Shown: positions 8,759 to 17,168, numbered from the stretch's first letter. The stretch is DNA of 64,000 nucleotides from Streptomyces bungoensis (GCF_001514215.1 NZ_KQ948857.1:84953-148952); one strand, 5' to 3'. Notes: generated by a model from the sequence alone, not told the origin. Numbers and translations are program-made.

Positions 8759-9052
8759 ATGATCCGCCACCTGGTCCTGTTCCGCCTCGACGAGGGGGTC
8801 GAGCGCGACGATCCGCGGGTCGTCGCGGGCGCCGAGGCCTTCCGGGCGCTCGGCGGCCAGATCGAGGAGCTGCGCTTCTGGGAGTGCGGCTGGAACGTCA
8901 GCGACCGGCCCATCGCCTACGACTTCGCCATCAACTCGGCGGTCGAGGACGAGGACGCCCTGAAGCGCTACCTCGAGCATCCGGCCCATCAGGCCGGTGT
9001 CGCGATGTGGCGGGAGTTCGCCACGTGGGTGATCGCCGACTACCCGTTCTGA
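8759..9052 (+). CDS. Dabb (stress-responsive A/B barrel) family protein
   Basis: A 97-residue protein, the standard length for a single ferredoxin-like A/B barrel domain. It starts 'MIRHLVLFRLDEGV' and ends with the family's 'HPAHQAGVAMWREF' helix. Dabb proteins are dimeric and small. Some catalyse polyketide cyclisation or decarboxylation and others have no known reaction. No biosynthetic genes are next to it, so the role is open. A terminator follows at 9080. Confidence 0.9.
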   Translation: MIRHLVLFRLDEGVERDDPRVVAGAEAFRALGGQIEELRFWECGWNVSDRPIAYDFAINSAVEDEDALKRYLEHPAHQAGVAMWREFATWVIADYPF

Positions 9053-9079
9053 TTCTCTTTCCGCGCCACTCGCCCCGGG

Positions 9080-9106
9080 AGCCCTCCGCCGAAACGGCGG
9101 GGGGCT
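9080..9106 (+). terminator. Terminator after the Dabb gene
   Basis: A 12-pair G/C-rich stem (9080-9091 with 9095-9106, one G-U pair) with loop AAA is followed by TTCC. It separates the Dabb gene from sigF. Confidence 0.75.
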
Positions 9107-9128
9107 TTCCTGCGTCTCAGACCTCAAC

Positions 9129-9180
9129 TTGTCGCTGTTTTACGACAACACGGGGTTATGCGGTGCTTGCACACAGTGCA
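9129..9180. promoter_or_regulatory. Two dyad symmetries upstream of sigF
   Basis: TTGTCG (9129-9134) and CGACAA (9143-9148) form one inverted repeat with an 8-base spacer. TGCAC-ACA-GTGCA (9168-9180) is a second, perfect dyad. Both lie within 110 bases of the sigF start, in an unusually A/T-rich stretch. They are candidate binding sites for developmental regulators; the factor is unknown. Confidence 0.4.
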
Positions 9181-9238
9181 CATGTCTTGTGATGCTATGA
9201 CCGCTTTTGACGGATGATTGATCGATGAAGAGGTGGCG

Positions 9239-10060
9239 TTGACCGTGTCGGCCAGTACTGCGCCGCCCCAGGAGGAGGCACCCGCTCCCGAGAAGCGACG
9301 CGGTGCCGACACCCGCGCCCTGACCCAGGTGCTCTTCGCCCAGCTGAAGGAACTCACCCCCGGCACCCCGGAGCACCACCGGGTGCGCGGGGCCCTGATC
9401 GAGGCCAATCTCCCCCTCGTGCGCTACGCGGCCGCCCGGTTCCGCTCCCGCAACGAGCCGATGGAGGACGTGGTCCAGGTCGGCACCATCGGTCTGATCA
9501 ACGCCATCGACCGCTTCGACCCCGACCGGGGCGTGCAGTTCCCGACCTTCGCGATGCCGACCGTCGTCGGCGAGATCAAGCGCTACTTCCGGGACAACGT
9601 CCGCACGGTCCACGTGCCGCGCCGGCTGCACGAGCTGTGGGTGCAGGTCAACAGCGCGACCGAGGACCTCACCACGGCCTTCGGGCGCTCCCCCTCGACC
9701 GCGGAGATCGCCGAGCGGCTCCGGATCAGCGAGGAGGAGGTCCTGTCCTGCATCGAGGCGGGCCGGTCGTACCACGCCACCTCCCTGGAGGCCGCGCAGG
9801 AGGGCGACGGGCTGCCGGGCCTGCTGGACCGGATCGGCTACGAGGATCCGGCCCTGGACGGGGTGGAACACCGCGACCTGGTCCGCCATCTCCTCGTCCA
9901 GCTCCCCGAACGCGAACAGAGAATCCTTCTGCTGCGCTACTACAGCAATCTCACCCAGTCCCAGATCAGCGCGGAACTCGGTGTGTCCCAGATGCACGTC
10001 TCCCGGCTGCTCGCGCGCAGCTTCCAGCGACTGCGTTCCGCGAATCGGATCGAGGCATGA
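9239..10060 (+). CDS. sigF: RNA polymerase sigma factor SigF (SigB/SigF/SigG family)
   Basis: This sporulation/stress sigma factor of the SigB-F-G class is assigned to SigF from its position between tadA and the next sigma gene, as in S. coelicolor. There sigF acts late in spore maturation. The protein has about 273 residues. Region 2 contains 'FRSRNEPMEDVVQVGTIGL', region 3 lies near residues 135-190, and region 4 carries the helix-turn-helix 'LTQSQISAELGVSQMHVSR'. I chose TTG 9239, five bases after GAAGAGG. Upstream in-frame TTG 9218 and GTG 9233 lack good ribosome binding sites. The paralogy with sigN next door is obvious. Confidence 0.88.
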   Translation: MTVSASTAPPQEEAPAPEKRRGADTRALTQVLFAQLKELTPGTPEHHRVRGALIEANLPLVRYAAARFRSRNEPMEDVVQVGTIGLINAIDRFDPDRGVQFPTFAMPTVVGEIKRYFRDNVRTVHVPRRLHELWVQVNSATEDLTTAFGRSPSTAEIAERLRISEEEVLSCIEAGRSYHATSLEAAQEGDGLPGLLDRIGYEDPALDGVEHRDLVRHLLVQLPEREQRILLLRYYSNLTQSQISAELGVSQMHVSRLLARSFQRLRSANRIEA

Positions 10061-10371
10061 CCGGCGCACGGGAGCACGTTCCCGAACACAGCAGATCACA
10101 GCCGTTCGCATACACGATCGAGCCATAACCGTCGCGAGCGAATCGCGCACCTGCGCTCTTACCGACAGTTGTGCCCCGAAATACCGTCAGACCCCTTCTT
10201 TCCAGGGCCGATTCGCGTCTCACGTGTCGACATGTCACTACAGCGTGTTGCCGACATGTGACATTCTGCGGGAAGAGCGTTTGCCGGGCCTCCGGCACCG
10301 GTATTCAGGTGGAGGCTGCGTTGCTCGAAAGGCAGCGTCGCCGTACCGTCCCGCGACCCAAAGGGGGTGGC
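10061..10371. other. Intergenic region between sigF and sigN
   Basis: The 311 bases hold no gene. Around 10229-10263 the motif CGACATGT(C/G)AC occurs twice as a direct repeat. A SigB-class promoter-like sequence lies at 10279-10304. The frame open upstream of sigN across this region shows no codon bias. Confidence 0.6.
10279..10304 (+). promoter_or_regulatory. Candidate SigB/SigN-class promoter of sigN
   Basis: GTTTG (10279-10283), a 15-base spacer and CGGTAT (10299-10304) match the GNNTN-N14-16-GGGTAY consensus of the SigB/F/N class with one mismatch. The start of transcription would fall about 60 bases upstream of the sigN ATG. This fits the reported self-dependence of sigN in S. coelicolor. 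Confidence 0.5.
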
Positions 10372-11307
10372 ATGTCCGCAGACCAGGGCAGCTCGAAGGT
10401 GCTCACGCCCACGAGCGAGGCAGCGCCCAGGGAGCTCGACGCTCTCGACGTCCTCGACGGCATCGAGGGCGTCACGGCCCTCGACGCCGTGCCGTCCCCG
10501 GCCGACCCGGCCGCCGCTGCTGCCCCGGCCCTGCCGGCCGCGGCGGACATCGACACCCGCACCCTGTCCCGCTCCCTGTTCCTGCGGCTGGCCGCACTCG
10601 GCGAGGACAGCCCCGAGCGTGCCTACGTACGGGACACCCTGATCGAGCTGAACCTCCCGCTCGTGCGGTACGCGGCGGCGCGCTTCCGCTCCCGCAACGA
10701 GCCGATGGAGGACATCGTCCAGGTCGGCACCATCGGCCTGATCAAGGCGATCGACCGCTTCGACTGCGAACGGGGCGTGGAGTTCCCGACGTTCGCGATG
10801 CCGACGGTCGTGGGCGAGATCAAGCGGTTCTTCCGCGACACCTCGTGGTCGGTGCGCGTCCCGCGACGGCTGCAGGAGCTGCGCCTGGCCCTCACCAAGG
10901 CCAGCGACGAGCTGTCCCAGAAGCTGGACCGCTCCCCGACGGTGACGGAGCTGGCCGCGGTCCTCGGCGTCTCCGAGGAGGACGTGGTCGACGGCCTCGC
11001 GGTCGGCAACGCCTACACCGCCTCCTCGCTCGACTCCCCGGCCCCCGAGGACGACGGCGGCGAGGGCTCCCTGGCCGACCGCCTCGGCTACGAGGACACC
11101 GCGCTGGAGGGCGTGGAGTACCGCGAGTCCCTGAAGCCGCTGCTGGCCAAACTCCCGCCCCGGGAGCGCCGGATCATCATGCTGCGCTTCTTCGCCAACA
11201 TGACCCAGTCGCAGATCGGCGAGGAGGTCGGCATCTCCCAGATGCACGTCTCCCGTCTGCTGACCCGGACCCTGGCCCAGCTGCGCGAGGGGCTCATCTC
11301 GGACTGA
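10372..11307 (+). CDS. sigN: RNA polymerase sigma factor SigN (SigB/SigF/SigG family)
   Basis: The 311-residue product starts at ATG 10372 behind AAGGGGGTGG. The first ~65 residues are an Ala/Pro/Asp-rich extension. The rest is colinear with SigF: region 2 'FRSRNEPMEDIVQVGTIGL', region 3, and a region 4 helix-turn-helix 'MTQSQIGEEVGISQMHVSR'. By synteny it is SigN, which in S. coelicolor directs transcription in the subapical stem of aerial hyphae, including nepA. Anti-sigma partners are not adjacent, although anti-sigma-type ATPases occur elsewhere in the window. Confidence 0.85.
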   Translation: MSADQGSSKVLTPTSEAAPRELDALDVLDGIEGVTALDAVPSPADPAAAAAPALPAAADIDTRTLSRSLFLRLAALGEDSPERAYVRDTLIELNLPLVRYAAARFRSRNEPMEDIVQVGTIGLIKAIDRFDCERGVEFPTFAMPTVVGEIKRFFRDTSWSVRVPRRLQELRLALTKASDELSQKLDRSPTVTELAAVLGVSEEDVVDGLAVGNAYTASSLDSPAPEDDGGEGSLADRLGYEDTALEGVEYRESLKPLLAKLPPRERRIIMLRFFANMTQSQIGEEVGISQMHVSRLLTRTLAQLREGLISD

Positions 11308-11620
11308 CGGTACGGTCCCGCCCGTTCTCTCCTGACGGAGCGACAGCCGCACTCGCCCGATGTTGCGGGCGACAGGGGCGGCGAGGGCGAGCGGAACCGC
11401 ACAAGGGAACACCGACGACAGGTCCGGTCCGGACCCGTGGCCGCCGGGGCGCCGTCGAGGCAGCTTCGGCGGCCGTCGTCCGCCTGGACGGGGTGACGGC
11501 CGCGTGCGCGGGCAGCGGTTACGTGGCGGTCGGACCGGCGGCACCGGTGACGCCGGTACCGCTCGACGGGGCGCGGGGTGACGGCCCGAGCGCGCTCACG
11601 GGACGCGGCGGTACGGCCCG
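11308..11620. other. Region after sigN with weak coding signal
   Basis: No intact gene is seen. From about 11430 the same frame that is used at 11740-12104 shows some G/C third-position bias ('RLDGVTAACAGSGYVAVGP'). It may be the 5' part of the decayed frame annotated next. Confidence 0.35.
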
Positions 11621-12104
11621 GTGCGGCGGTTCCTCACCGGGCAGGGCGGCGACCCGTCGGCGAGCGGCGCCGGTCCGGCCCGCGGCGACGGCTCGGAGGA
11701 GACAGCGGCGGGCGAGTCCCCCACTCCTGAAGGATGCGGTCGGGGACGATCAGCCCGGCGGGCGGTGGCTCCGGGAAGCCGGCGTTCGCACCGGCCCCTC
11801 CCGGACCATGCCCCCCGCACCCGCCGCGCCTATCTGCGGCACCCCCGCCGGCGAGCCCGCGGACCGGCGCTGGTGCGAGCCGGTGCCCGTCGGCTTCCAC
11901 GACTCCGGCGGTACGGCGGCGTGTTCGGGCACGCTGGCCTTCGGGACGTACGCCTTCGGCGCGCTCGGCGTCGACCGGGAGACGGCCGAGCCGGCCGTGG
12001 ACCTGCCGGCGCCGATCCCGCCGGGCGCGCGTGAGCAGCCCGCCTGGACGGTCCGCGTGGACGAACGGCGGGTGGGAGCAGTCGCCTGCCGGGCGCCTAC
12101 TTGA
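11621..12104 (+). pseudogene. Putative frameshifted gene remnant
   Basis: A GTG at 11621 opens a well-biased frame ('MRRFLTGQGGDPSASG') to about 11730. From about 11715 the strongest codon bias moves to another frame ('SPPLLKDAVGDDQPGGRWL'), which runs to a TGA at 12104. The C-terminal part has near-uniform G/C third positions, as in real genes. The simplest reading is a gene broken by an indel near 11715-11730. Alternatively a short intact gene starts at ATG 11808 (98 aa). I do not recognise the family. The 3' end overlaps the convergent gene at 12097 by eight bases. Confidence 0.35.
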
Positions 12105-12294
12105 GCGCCAGCCAGGCCACCGCCGCGACGACCGCCACGGCCACGACGATGCCGACGATCAGGCCGATGCGGGGCCCGGAGGAGGCCGCTGCCTGCTGCT
12201 GCCGCCCCTGGGGCGTCTCCTCGACGAACGCGCGGAACATCTGGGTGCTGCCTGCGGGGTCGTAATTGCCCTGGGGGCCCTGGGTGTTAGCCAT
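12097..12294 (-). CDS. Small C-tail-anchored membrane protein (65 aa)
   Basis: The frame from ATG 12294 encodes a Gln/Gly-rich soluble N-terminus ('MANTQGPQGNYDPAG'). One C-terminal membrane helix follows at residues 43-63 ('IGLIVGIVVAVAVVAAVAWL'), and the protein ends in Lys. This topology resembles conserved Streptomyces tail-anchored small proteins of unknown function. It is divergent from the MarR gene. Confidence 0.75.
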   Translation of the reverse strand: MANTQGPQGNYDPAGSTQMFRAFVEETPQGRQQQAAASSGPRIGLIVGIVVAVAVVAAVAWLALK

Positions 12295-12392
12295 GGCCCG
12301 AGACCCTAGCGAATCCAGGGGTGGGACCCAAGTGGGGGTCCACCGGGGCAGACGGGGTGCGGACGGCCACTACGACCAGCGTGTTTACGGTC

Positions 12393-12483
12393 GCAATACT
12401 TGCCTTTGCCAACTTTTTGCGCCACCCACCCCCGATTTGTTTGCCTGCAGCAACCAACCGCACTTATGGTTGCCCCAAGCAAC
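12393..12483. promoter_or_regulatory. Operator array upstream of the MarR-MFS operon
   Basis: Two TTGC-N5-GCAA inverted repeats (12441-12453 and 12470-12482) lie 29 bases apart, just before the marR ribosome binding site. Further half-sites occur at 12393-12396 (GCAA), 12400-12403, 12406-12409 and 12417-12420 (TTGC). The symmetry and place fit autorepression by the MarR protein. Confidence 0.6.
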
Positions 12484-12499
12484 TGATACGGGAGGTGTG

Positions 12500-13003
12500 A
12501 TGGCCGAGCAGGCGCAATACGAGGAGCTGGCACGCCAGCTCAGCGCCGTCGGGGCCGTGAAACGGGACATGGGGCGGATCCTGCCGCCCGACTGCCCGGC
12601 CGGCTCGGCCGCCGTGCTGACCCTGCTCGGCCGCCACGGCGACATGCGCATGAGCAAGCTCGCCGAGCTGCTCTCCGTGGACATGTCCGTCACCAGCCGC
12701 CATGTCGCCCACGTCGCCGCGCGCGGCTGGATCGAGCGGCACCCGGACCCCGCGGACAAGCGCTCGCGCATCCTGCGCCTGACGCCCGCGGGCCTGACGG
12801 AGCTCGAGGAGCTGTCCCTGCGGACGAGCCGCCTGCTCGCCGAGCGGCTGAGCGACTGGACCGACGACGAGGTCGGCCAGCTCATCCGGCTGATGACACG
12901 CCTGCGCGCCAGCTTCGGCGACTGCCGGTCCGTACCGGCCCGGCACGCCGCCGCGGCCGCCCCCGTATTCGAAGAGACCACCCGTACACCCGCAAGCACG
13001 TAA
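12500..13003 (+). CDS. MarR family transcriptional regulator
   Basis: A 167-residue protein from ATG 12500, eight bases after GGGAGGTG. The winged helix-turn-helix spans about residues 45-110 ('MRMSKLAELLSVDMSVTSRHV' region and wing 'HPDPADKRSRI'). Helices at both ends form the dimer interface. It lies 18 bases upstream of an MFS exporter, so it most likely represses its own operon and is relieved by an exported compound. The C-terminal 20 residues are Ala-rich and not typical. Confidence 0.92.
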   Translation: MAEQAQYEELARQLSAVGAVKRDMGRILPPDCPAGSAAVLTLLGRHGDMRMSKLAELLSVDMSVTSRHVAHVAARGWIERHPDPADKRSRILRLTPAGLTELEELSLRTSRLLAERLSDWTDDEVGQLIRLMTRLRASFGDCRSVPARHAAAAAPVFEETTRTPAST

Positions 13004-13021
13004 GAAAAGGAAGCCACACCC

Positions 13022-15565
13022 ATGGCAACGACCACACCAGCCGGTGTGCGGGCTCACGCCAAGCACGGGGGAGGCCAAGGTCAGGCCCCGATGACGCACC
13101 GGCAGATCATGGAGGCCCTGTCCGGGCTCCTGCTCGGCATGTTCGTGGCGATCCTGTCGTCCACGATCGTCTCCAACGCCCTGCCGCACATCATCAGCGA
13201 CCTCGGCGGCGGTCAGTCCGCCTACACCTGGGTGGTCACCGCCGCCCTGCTGTCGATGACCGCGGCCACTCCCCTGTGGGGCAAGCTCGCCGACCTGTAC
13301 AGCAAGAAGGCGCTCGTCCAGGTAGCGCTGATCATCTACGTCGTCGCGTCGATGGCGGCCGGCCTGTCGCAGAACCCCGGCATGCTCATCACCTTCCGGG
13401 TGTTCCAGGGCATAGGCGTCGGCGGTCTGTCGGCCCTGGCCCAGATCGTCATGGCGGCGATGATCTCCCCGCGTGAGCGCGGCCGTTACTCCGGCTACCT
13501 GGGTGCGACCTTCGCCGTCGCCACCGTCGGCGGCCCGCTGCTCGGCGGTGTCATCACCGACACCTCCTGGCTGGGCTGGCGCTGGTGCTTCTACGTCGGT
13601 GTCCCGTTCGCCGTCATCGCGCTGATCGTGCTGCAGAAGACCCTGCACCTGCCCGTGGTCAAGCGGGAGGTCAAGGTCGACTGGGGCGGCGCGACCCTCA
13701 TCTCCGCCGCCGTCTCCCTGCTGCTGATCTGGGTCACCTTCGCCGGTGACAAGTACGACTGGGTGTCCTGGCAGACGTACGCGATGGTGGGCGGCTCGGT
13801 CGTCCTCGGCGCGCTGTTCGTCCTGGTCGAGGCCAAGGCCACCGAGCCGATCATCCCGCTGCGCCTGTTCCGCAACCGCACCATCACGCTGGCCTCGCTC
13901 GCCTCGCTGTTCGTCGGTGTCGCGATGTTCGCCGGCACCGTGTTCTTCAGCCAGTACTTCCAGCTGGCCCGCGACAAGTCCCCGACGATGTCGGGCGTCA
14001 TGACCATCCCGATGATCGGCGGCCTGTTCGTCTCCTCCACCGTCTCGGGGCAGTTCATCACCCGCACCGGCCGCTGGAAGGCCTGGCTGGTCAGCGGTGG
14101 TGTGCTCGTGACGGCCGGCCTGGTGCTGCTCGGCGGCATCCGGTACGACACCGCGTACTGGAAGATGGCCGTCTTCATGGGCCTGCTGGGTCTCGGCATC
14201 GGCATGATGATGCAGAACCTGGTCCTCGCCACGCAGAACCAGGTGGCCCCCTCCGACCTCGGCTCGGCCAGCTCCACGGTCACCTTCTTCCGCTCCCTCG
14301 GCGGTGCGGTCGGCGTCTCGGCCCTCGGCGCGGTGATGGCCCGCCGGATCACCCACTACGTCACCGACGGCATCTCCACCCTGAGCCCGAAGTACCAGAA
14401 GGCCCTGGCCGGCGGTTCCGGCTCCACCGACAGCATCCCGGACATGAACGCGCTGCCGAAGCCGATCCGGACGCTGCTGGAGAGCGCCTACGGCCACGGC
14501 ATCGCCGACGTCTTCCTCATCGCCGGCGGCCTCGCCGCCATCGCCTTCCTGATCACGCTGTTCATCAAGGAGGTCCCCCTGAAGACCAAGGGCGCGCTCG
14601 CCCAGGCCGCCGACGGCGAGGCCCCGGTCGTCGACCCGGCCGCCGCCCCCGCCGTCGCCGAGGCGCAGGCCCCGGCCGCCGAGGCCCAGGTCCCGGCCGC
14701 CGCCACCACCGCCACCGCTCCCGCGGAGCACACCGGCACGGCCACGGCCACCGCCACCCGGCAGCTGACCGCCCTCGCCTCGGCCGCCGAGCCCGGCGCC
14801 GCCGGCGGCACCCCGGTGCACGGCTTCGTCCGCGGCGCCGAGGGCGTCCCGGTCCCGCGGGCCGCGGTCACCCTGATCTCGCTCTCCGGCCGCCAGCTGG
14901 GCCGCTCGGTCGCCCAGGCCGACGGCTCCTACGGCCTCAGCGCCCCGGGCACGGGCTCCTACGTGCTGATCGCCTCCGCCGACGGCTACCAGCCGCAGGC
15001 CTCCACCGTCGTGGTCGGCGAGGAACCGCTGGCGTACGACATCCTGCTCAGCGGCACCAGCGGGCTCACCGGCGTCGTCCGGGCGACCGGGGGCGCGCTG
15101 CCGGTCAAGGACGCCATGGTGATCGTCACCGACGTGCGCGGGGACCTGCTGGCCACCGCGTCCACCGGCGAGCAGGGCGAGTTCTCCTTCACCGACCTGG
15201 TGCCGGGCGCCGTGACCGTCGCGGTCAACGCGAGCGGGTTCCGGCCGCGCGCACTGCCGGTCGAGGTGGCCACCACCGGCATCACCCGGATCGAGGTCGA
15301 CCTGGACGCCGGCGCCCGGCTGCAGGGTGTCGTCCGGGCACCGCACGGGCCGCTGGCCGACGCCCGGGTCACGCTGGTCGACCAGGCGGGCAACGTGGTC
15401 GGCACCGCCACCACCGGGTCGGACGGGGCGTACGCCTTCACCGACCTGGACAGCGGCGAGTACACCGTCATCGCGACGGGCTACCCGCCGGCCGCCACCG
15501 CGCTGACCGTCTCCGGCACCGGCGTGGACGGCCACGACATCGAGCTCGCCCACCCCGGCGAGTAG
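13022..15565 (+). CDS. DHA2-type MFS exporter fused to CnaB-like repeat domains
   Basis: The 847-residue protein has two parts. Residues ~25-520 are a 14-helix EmrB/QacA (DHA2) drug:proton antiporter. The family motif 'LWGKLADLYSKK' follows helix 2 and a motif-C-like 'GPLLGG' occurs near residue 165. After a ~70-residue Ala/Pro linker, residues ~595-845 contain three repeats of ~85 residues of the carboxypeptidase-regulatory/CnaB type ('VHGFVRGAEGVPVPRAAVTL', 'LTGVVRATGG', 'LQGVVRAPHGPLADARVTL'). Canonical DHA2 transporters end near 520 residues. Which side of the membrane the repeats face is not certain. It is cotranscribed with marR and followed by a strong terminator. Confidence 0.93.
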   Translation: MATTTPAGVRAHAKHGGGQGQAPMTHRQIMEALSGLLLGMFVAILSSTIVSNALPHIISDLGGGQSAYTWVVTAALLSMTAATPLWGKLADLYSKKALVQVALIIYVVASMAAGLSQNPGMLITFRVFQGIGVGGLSALAQIVMAAMISPRERGRYSGYLGATFAVATVGGPLLGGVITDTSWLGWRWCFYVGVPFAVIALIVLQKTLHLPVVKREVKVDWGGATLISAAVSLLLIWVTFAGDKYDWVSWQTYAMVGGSVVLGALFVLVEAKATEPIIPLRLFRNRTITLASLASLFVGVAMFAGTVFFSQYFQLARDKSPTMSGVMTIPMIGGLFVSSTVSGQFITRTGRWKAWLVSGGVLVTAGLVLLGGIRYDTAYWKMAVFMGLLGLGIGMMMQNLVLATQNQVAPSDLGSASSTVTFFRSLGGAVGVSALGAVMARRITHYVTDGISTLSPKYQKALAGGSGSTDSIPDMNALPKPIRTLLESAYGHGIADVFLIAGGLAAIAFLITLFIKEVPLKTKGALAQAADGEAPVVDPAAAPAVAEAQAPAAEAQVPAAATTATAPAEHTGTATATATRQLTALASAAEPGAAGGTPVHGFVRGAEGVPVPRAAVTLISLSGRQLGRSVAQADGSYGLSAPGTGSYVLIASADGYQPQASTVVVGEEPLAYDILLSGTSGLTGVVRATGGALPVKDAMVIVTDVRGDLLATASTGEQGEFSFTDLVPGAVTVAVNASGFRPRALPVEVATTGITRIEVDLDAGARLQGVVRAPHGPLADARVTLVDQAGNVVGTATTGSDGAYAFTDLDSGEYTVIATGYPPAATALTVSGTGVDGHDIELAHPGE

Positions 15566-15572
15566 CAGGGCC

Positions 15573-15615
15573 CCGGCCCGTGGCGCGCGCCCTTCGTGCG
15601 CGCGCCACGGGCCGG
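15573..15615 (+). terminator. Terminator after the MFS gene
   Basis: A perfect 18-pair stem (15573-15590 with 15598-15615) encloses loop CCTTCGT, eight bases after the transporter stop codon. Confidence 0.9.
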
Positions 15616-15659
15616 ACTCCTTACGACCGATTTTTAGTGCTTTCCAGGGAGAAAACGGG

Positions 15660-16481
15660 ATGGGACTGACCGCGAGGATCCGCACCCGGGACGGATGGGC
15701 CGTGTCGCACGCGGTCGTCACGGTGACCGACATGACGGGGACCCAGGTGCTGCGGGCCGAGGCGGACGCCGAGGGCGCCGTGCGGGACACCACCGAGCTG
15801 ACGCCGGGCGCGTACACGGTGATCGTGACCGCCGTGGGGTACGCGCCCGCCGCCTCCAGCGCGATCGTCACCGCCAGCGGGCGGGCCGAGGTGGGCACGG
15901 TGACACTGGCCCGGCAGGGAGGCACCGAGCTGCCGCCGCCCGGGCCGTGGACCATCGACCCGGCGCACTCCTCCGTCGCCGCCGTCGCCCAGCACCTGGG
16001 GATCTCCAGCGTGCACGGCCGGTTCACCGAGTTCGGCGGGACGATCGAGATCGCCCCCGACGACGTCGCCAAGTCCCGGGTGGAGGCGGTGATCCGGGCC
16101 GCGTCCGTCGACACCGGCAACGGGATGCGCGACACGCACCTGAAGTCCGGGGACTTCCTCGACGTCGAGCGGTACCCGGAGATCACCTACAGGAGCGGCG
16201 CACTGACCCAGGCCGGCCCGGACCGCTGGACCGTGCACGGCGAGCTGGCCATGCACGGCGTGGTCCGCCCGGTCGACCTGGACCTGGCCTACCTCGGCAC
16301 CGGCGCCGACCCGTGGGGCGGCACCCGCGCCGCGTTCCGCGCGACCGCCGAACTGCACCGCGAGGACTTCGCGATGAACTACAACCAGGTCCTCCAGGCG
16401 GGCATCGCCGCCATCGGCACGACCCTGCGCGTCGAACTGGACATCCAGGCGGTGCAGGGCGACTCACTGCCCACCGCCTAG
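15660..16481 (+). CDS. YceI family protein with N-terminal CnaB-like domain
   Basis: The 273-residue protein has a ~85-residue carboxypeptidase-regulatory-like repeat ('TARIRTRDGWAVSHAVVTV'). A YceI lipocalin-like barrel follows from about residue 95 ('WTIDPAHSSVAAVAQHLGIS' onward, 'RYPEITYRSG'). YceI barrels bind polyisoprenoids or other amphiphiles. There is no signal peptide, so it appears cytoplasmic. The N-terminal repeat is of the same type as those on the MFS protein just upstream, which suggests the two share a partner or arose together. It is convergent with the ANTAR gene; the stop codons abut. Confidence 0.9.
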   Translation: MGLTARIRTRDGWAVSHAVVTVTDMTGTQVLRAEADAEGAVRDTTELTPGAYTVIVTAVGYAPAASSAIVTASGRAEVGTVTLARQGGTELPPPGPWTIDPAHSSVAAVAQHLGISSVHGRFTEFGGTIEIAPDDVAKSRVEAVIRAASVDTGNGMRDTHLKSGDFLDVERYPEITYRSGALTQAGPDRWTVHGELAMHGVVRPVDLDLAYLGTGADPWGGTRAAFRATAELHREDFAMNYNQVLQAGIAAIGTTLRVELDIQAVQGDSLPTA

Positions 16482-17168
16482 CTAGGCGTCGGTCGCTCCC
16501 ACGATCCGCCGGGCCAGGTCGCGCAGTTTGACGTTCTCCCGCTGGGAGGCGCGGACCAGGCTTTCGAAGGCCGCCGCCGCGTCGATGTCCAGGCGCTCCA
16601 TGAGGACGCCGGTGGCCTGGCCGATCAGGTCCCGGGTGCGCATGGCCTCGGTGAGCTGCTCCCGGACGGTCACCGAGTTCAGGGCGATGCTGACGTGGGT
16701 GGTCAGGATGCGGCCGAGCCGCGTGGCGGACTCGTCGAAGGCGTGCGGATCACGGGAGTAGGCCGTCAGCACGGTCAGCCGGCGGCGGTCCGCGCGCAGC
16801 CGCATCGACAGCACCGAGCGCAGCCCCGTGCCGGACAGCGGGCTCTCCTGGCTCACCCCGCTGTCGTCCGCCACCCGCACCACCGGCGAGGTCCACAGCC
16901 GCTCCCAGTGCGGCAGGTGCGGCGCCTTGGCGTCGCGCACCAGGTCGTCGCTCCAGGCCACCATGCGCAGGTTCTCGCCGCGTTCCAGCTCGGAGATGTC
17001 TGCGTGCTCGGCGCCGGGCAGCAGGTCCACGGCCAGCTGGACGGCGGTGCGCAGCGTGGCGTGCGGGCTGCCGCTCTCGTGCAGCTGACGGGCCGCCACC
17101 GTGATCGCCTCGGCGAGATCGAGGCCCACCGGGAAACGCGTCACATCGGAGAAATCAGATGTAGCCAC
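16482..17168 (-). CDS. GAF and ANTAR domain protein
   Basis: A 228-residue regulator with a GAF sensor domain (about residues 20-150) and an ANTAR RNA-binding domain (about 165-225: 'RDLIGQATGVLMERLDIDA'). ANTAR proteins bind tandem hexaloop hairpins in nascent RNA and prevent termination. The ligand of the GAF part is unknown. I chose the second of two adjacent GTG codons (17168), six bases after GAGAGG. An upstream frame to 17270 lacks family resemblance. Confidence 0.88.
   Translation of the reverse strand: MATSDFSDVTRFPVGLDLAEAITVAARQLHESGSPHATLRTAVQLAVDLLPGAEHADISELERGENLRMVAWSDDLVRDAKAPHLPHWERLWTSPVVRVADDSGVSQESPLSGTGLRSVLSMRLRADRRRLTVLTAYSRDPHAFDESATRLGRILTTHVSIALNSVTVREQLTEAMRTRDLIGQATGVLMERLDIDAAAAFESLVRASQRENVKLRDLARRIVGATDA

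Noticed and set aside
12464..16186. A 1240-codon minus-strand open frame across marR, the MFS gene and yceI
   Set aside because: It is antisense to three well-supported genes and shows no family motif.
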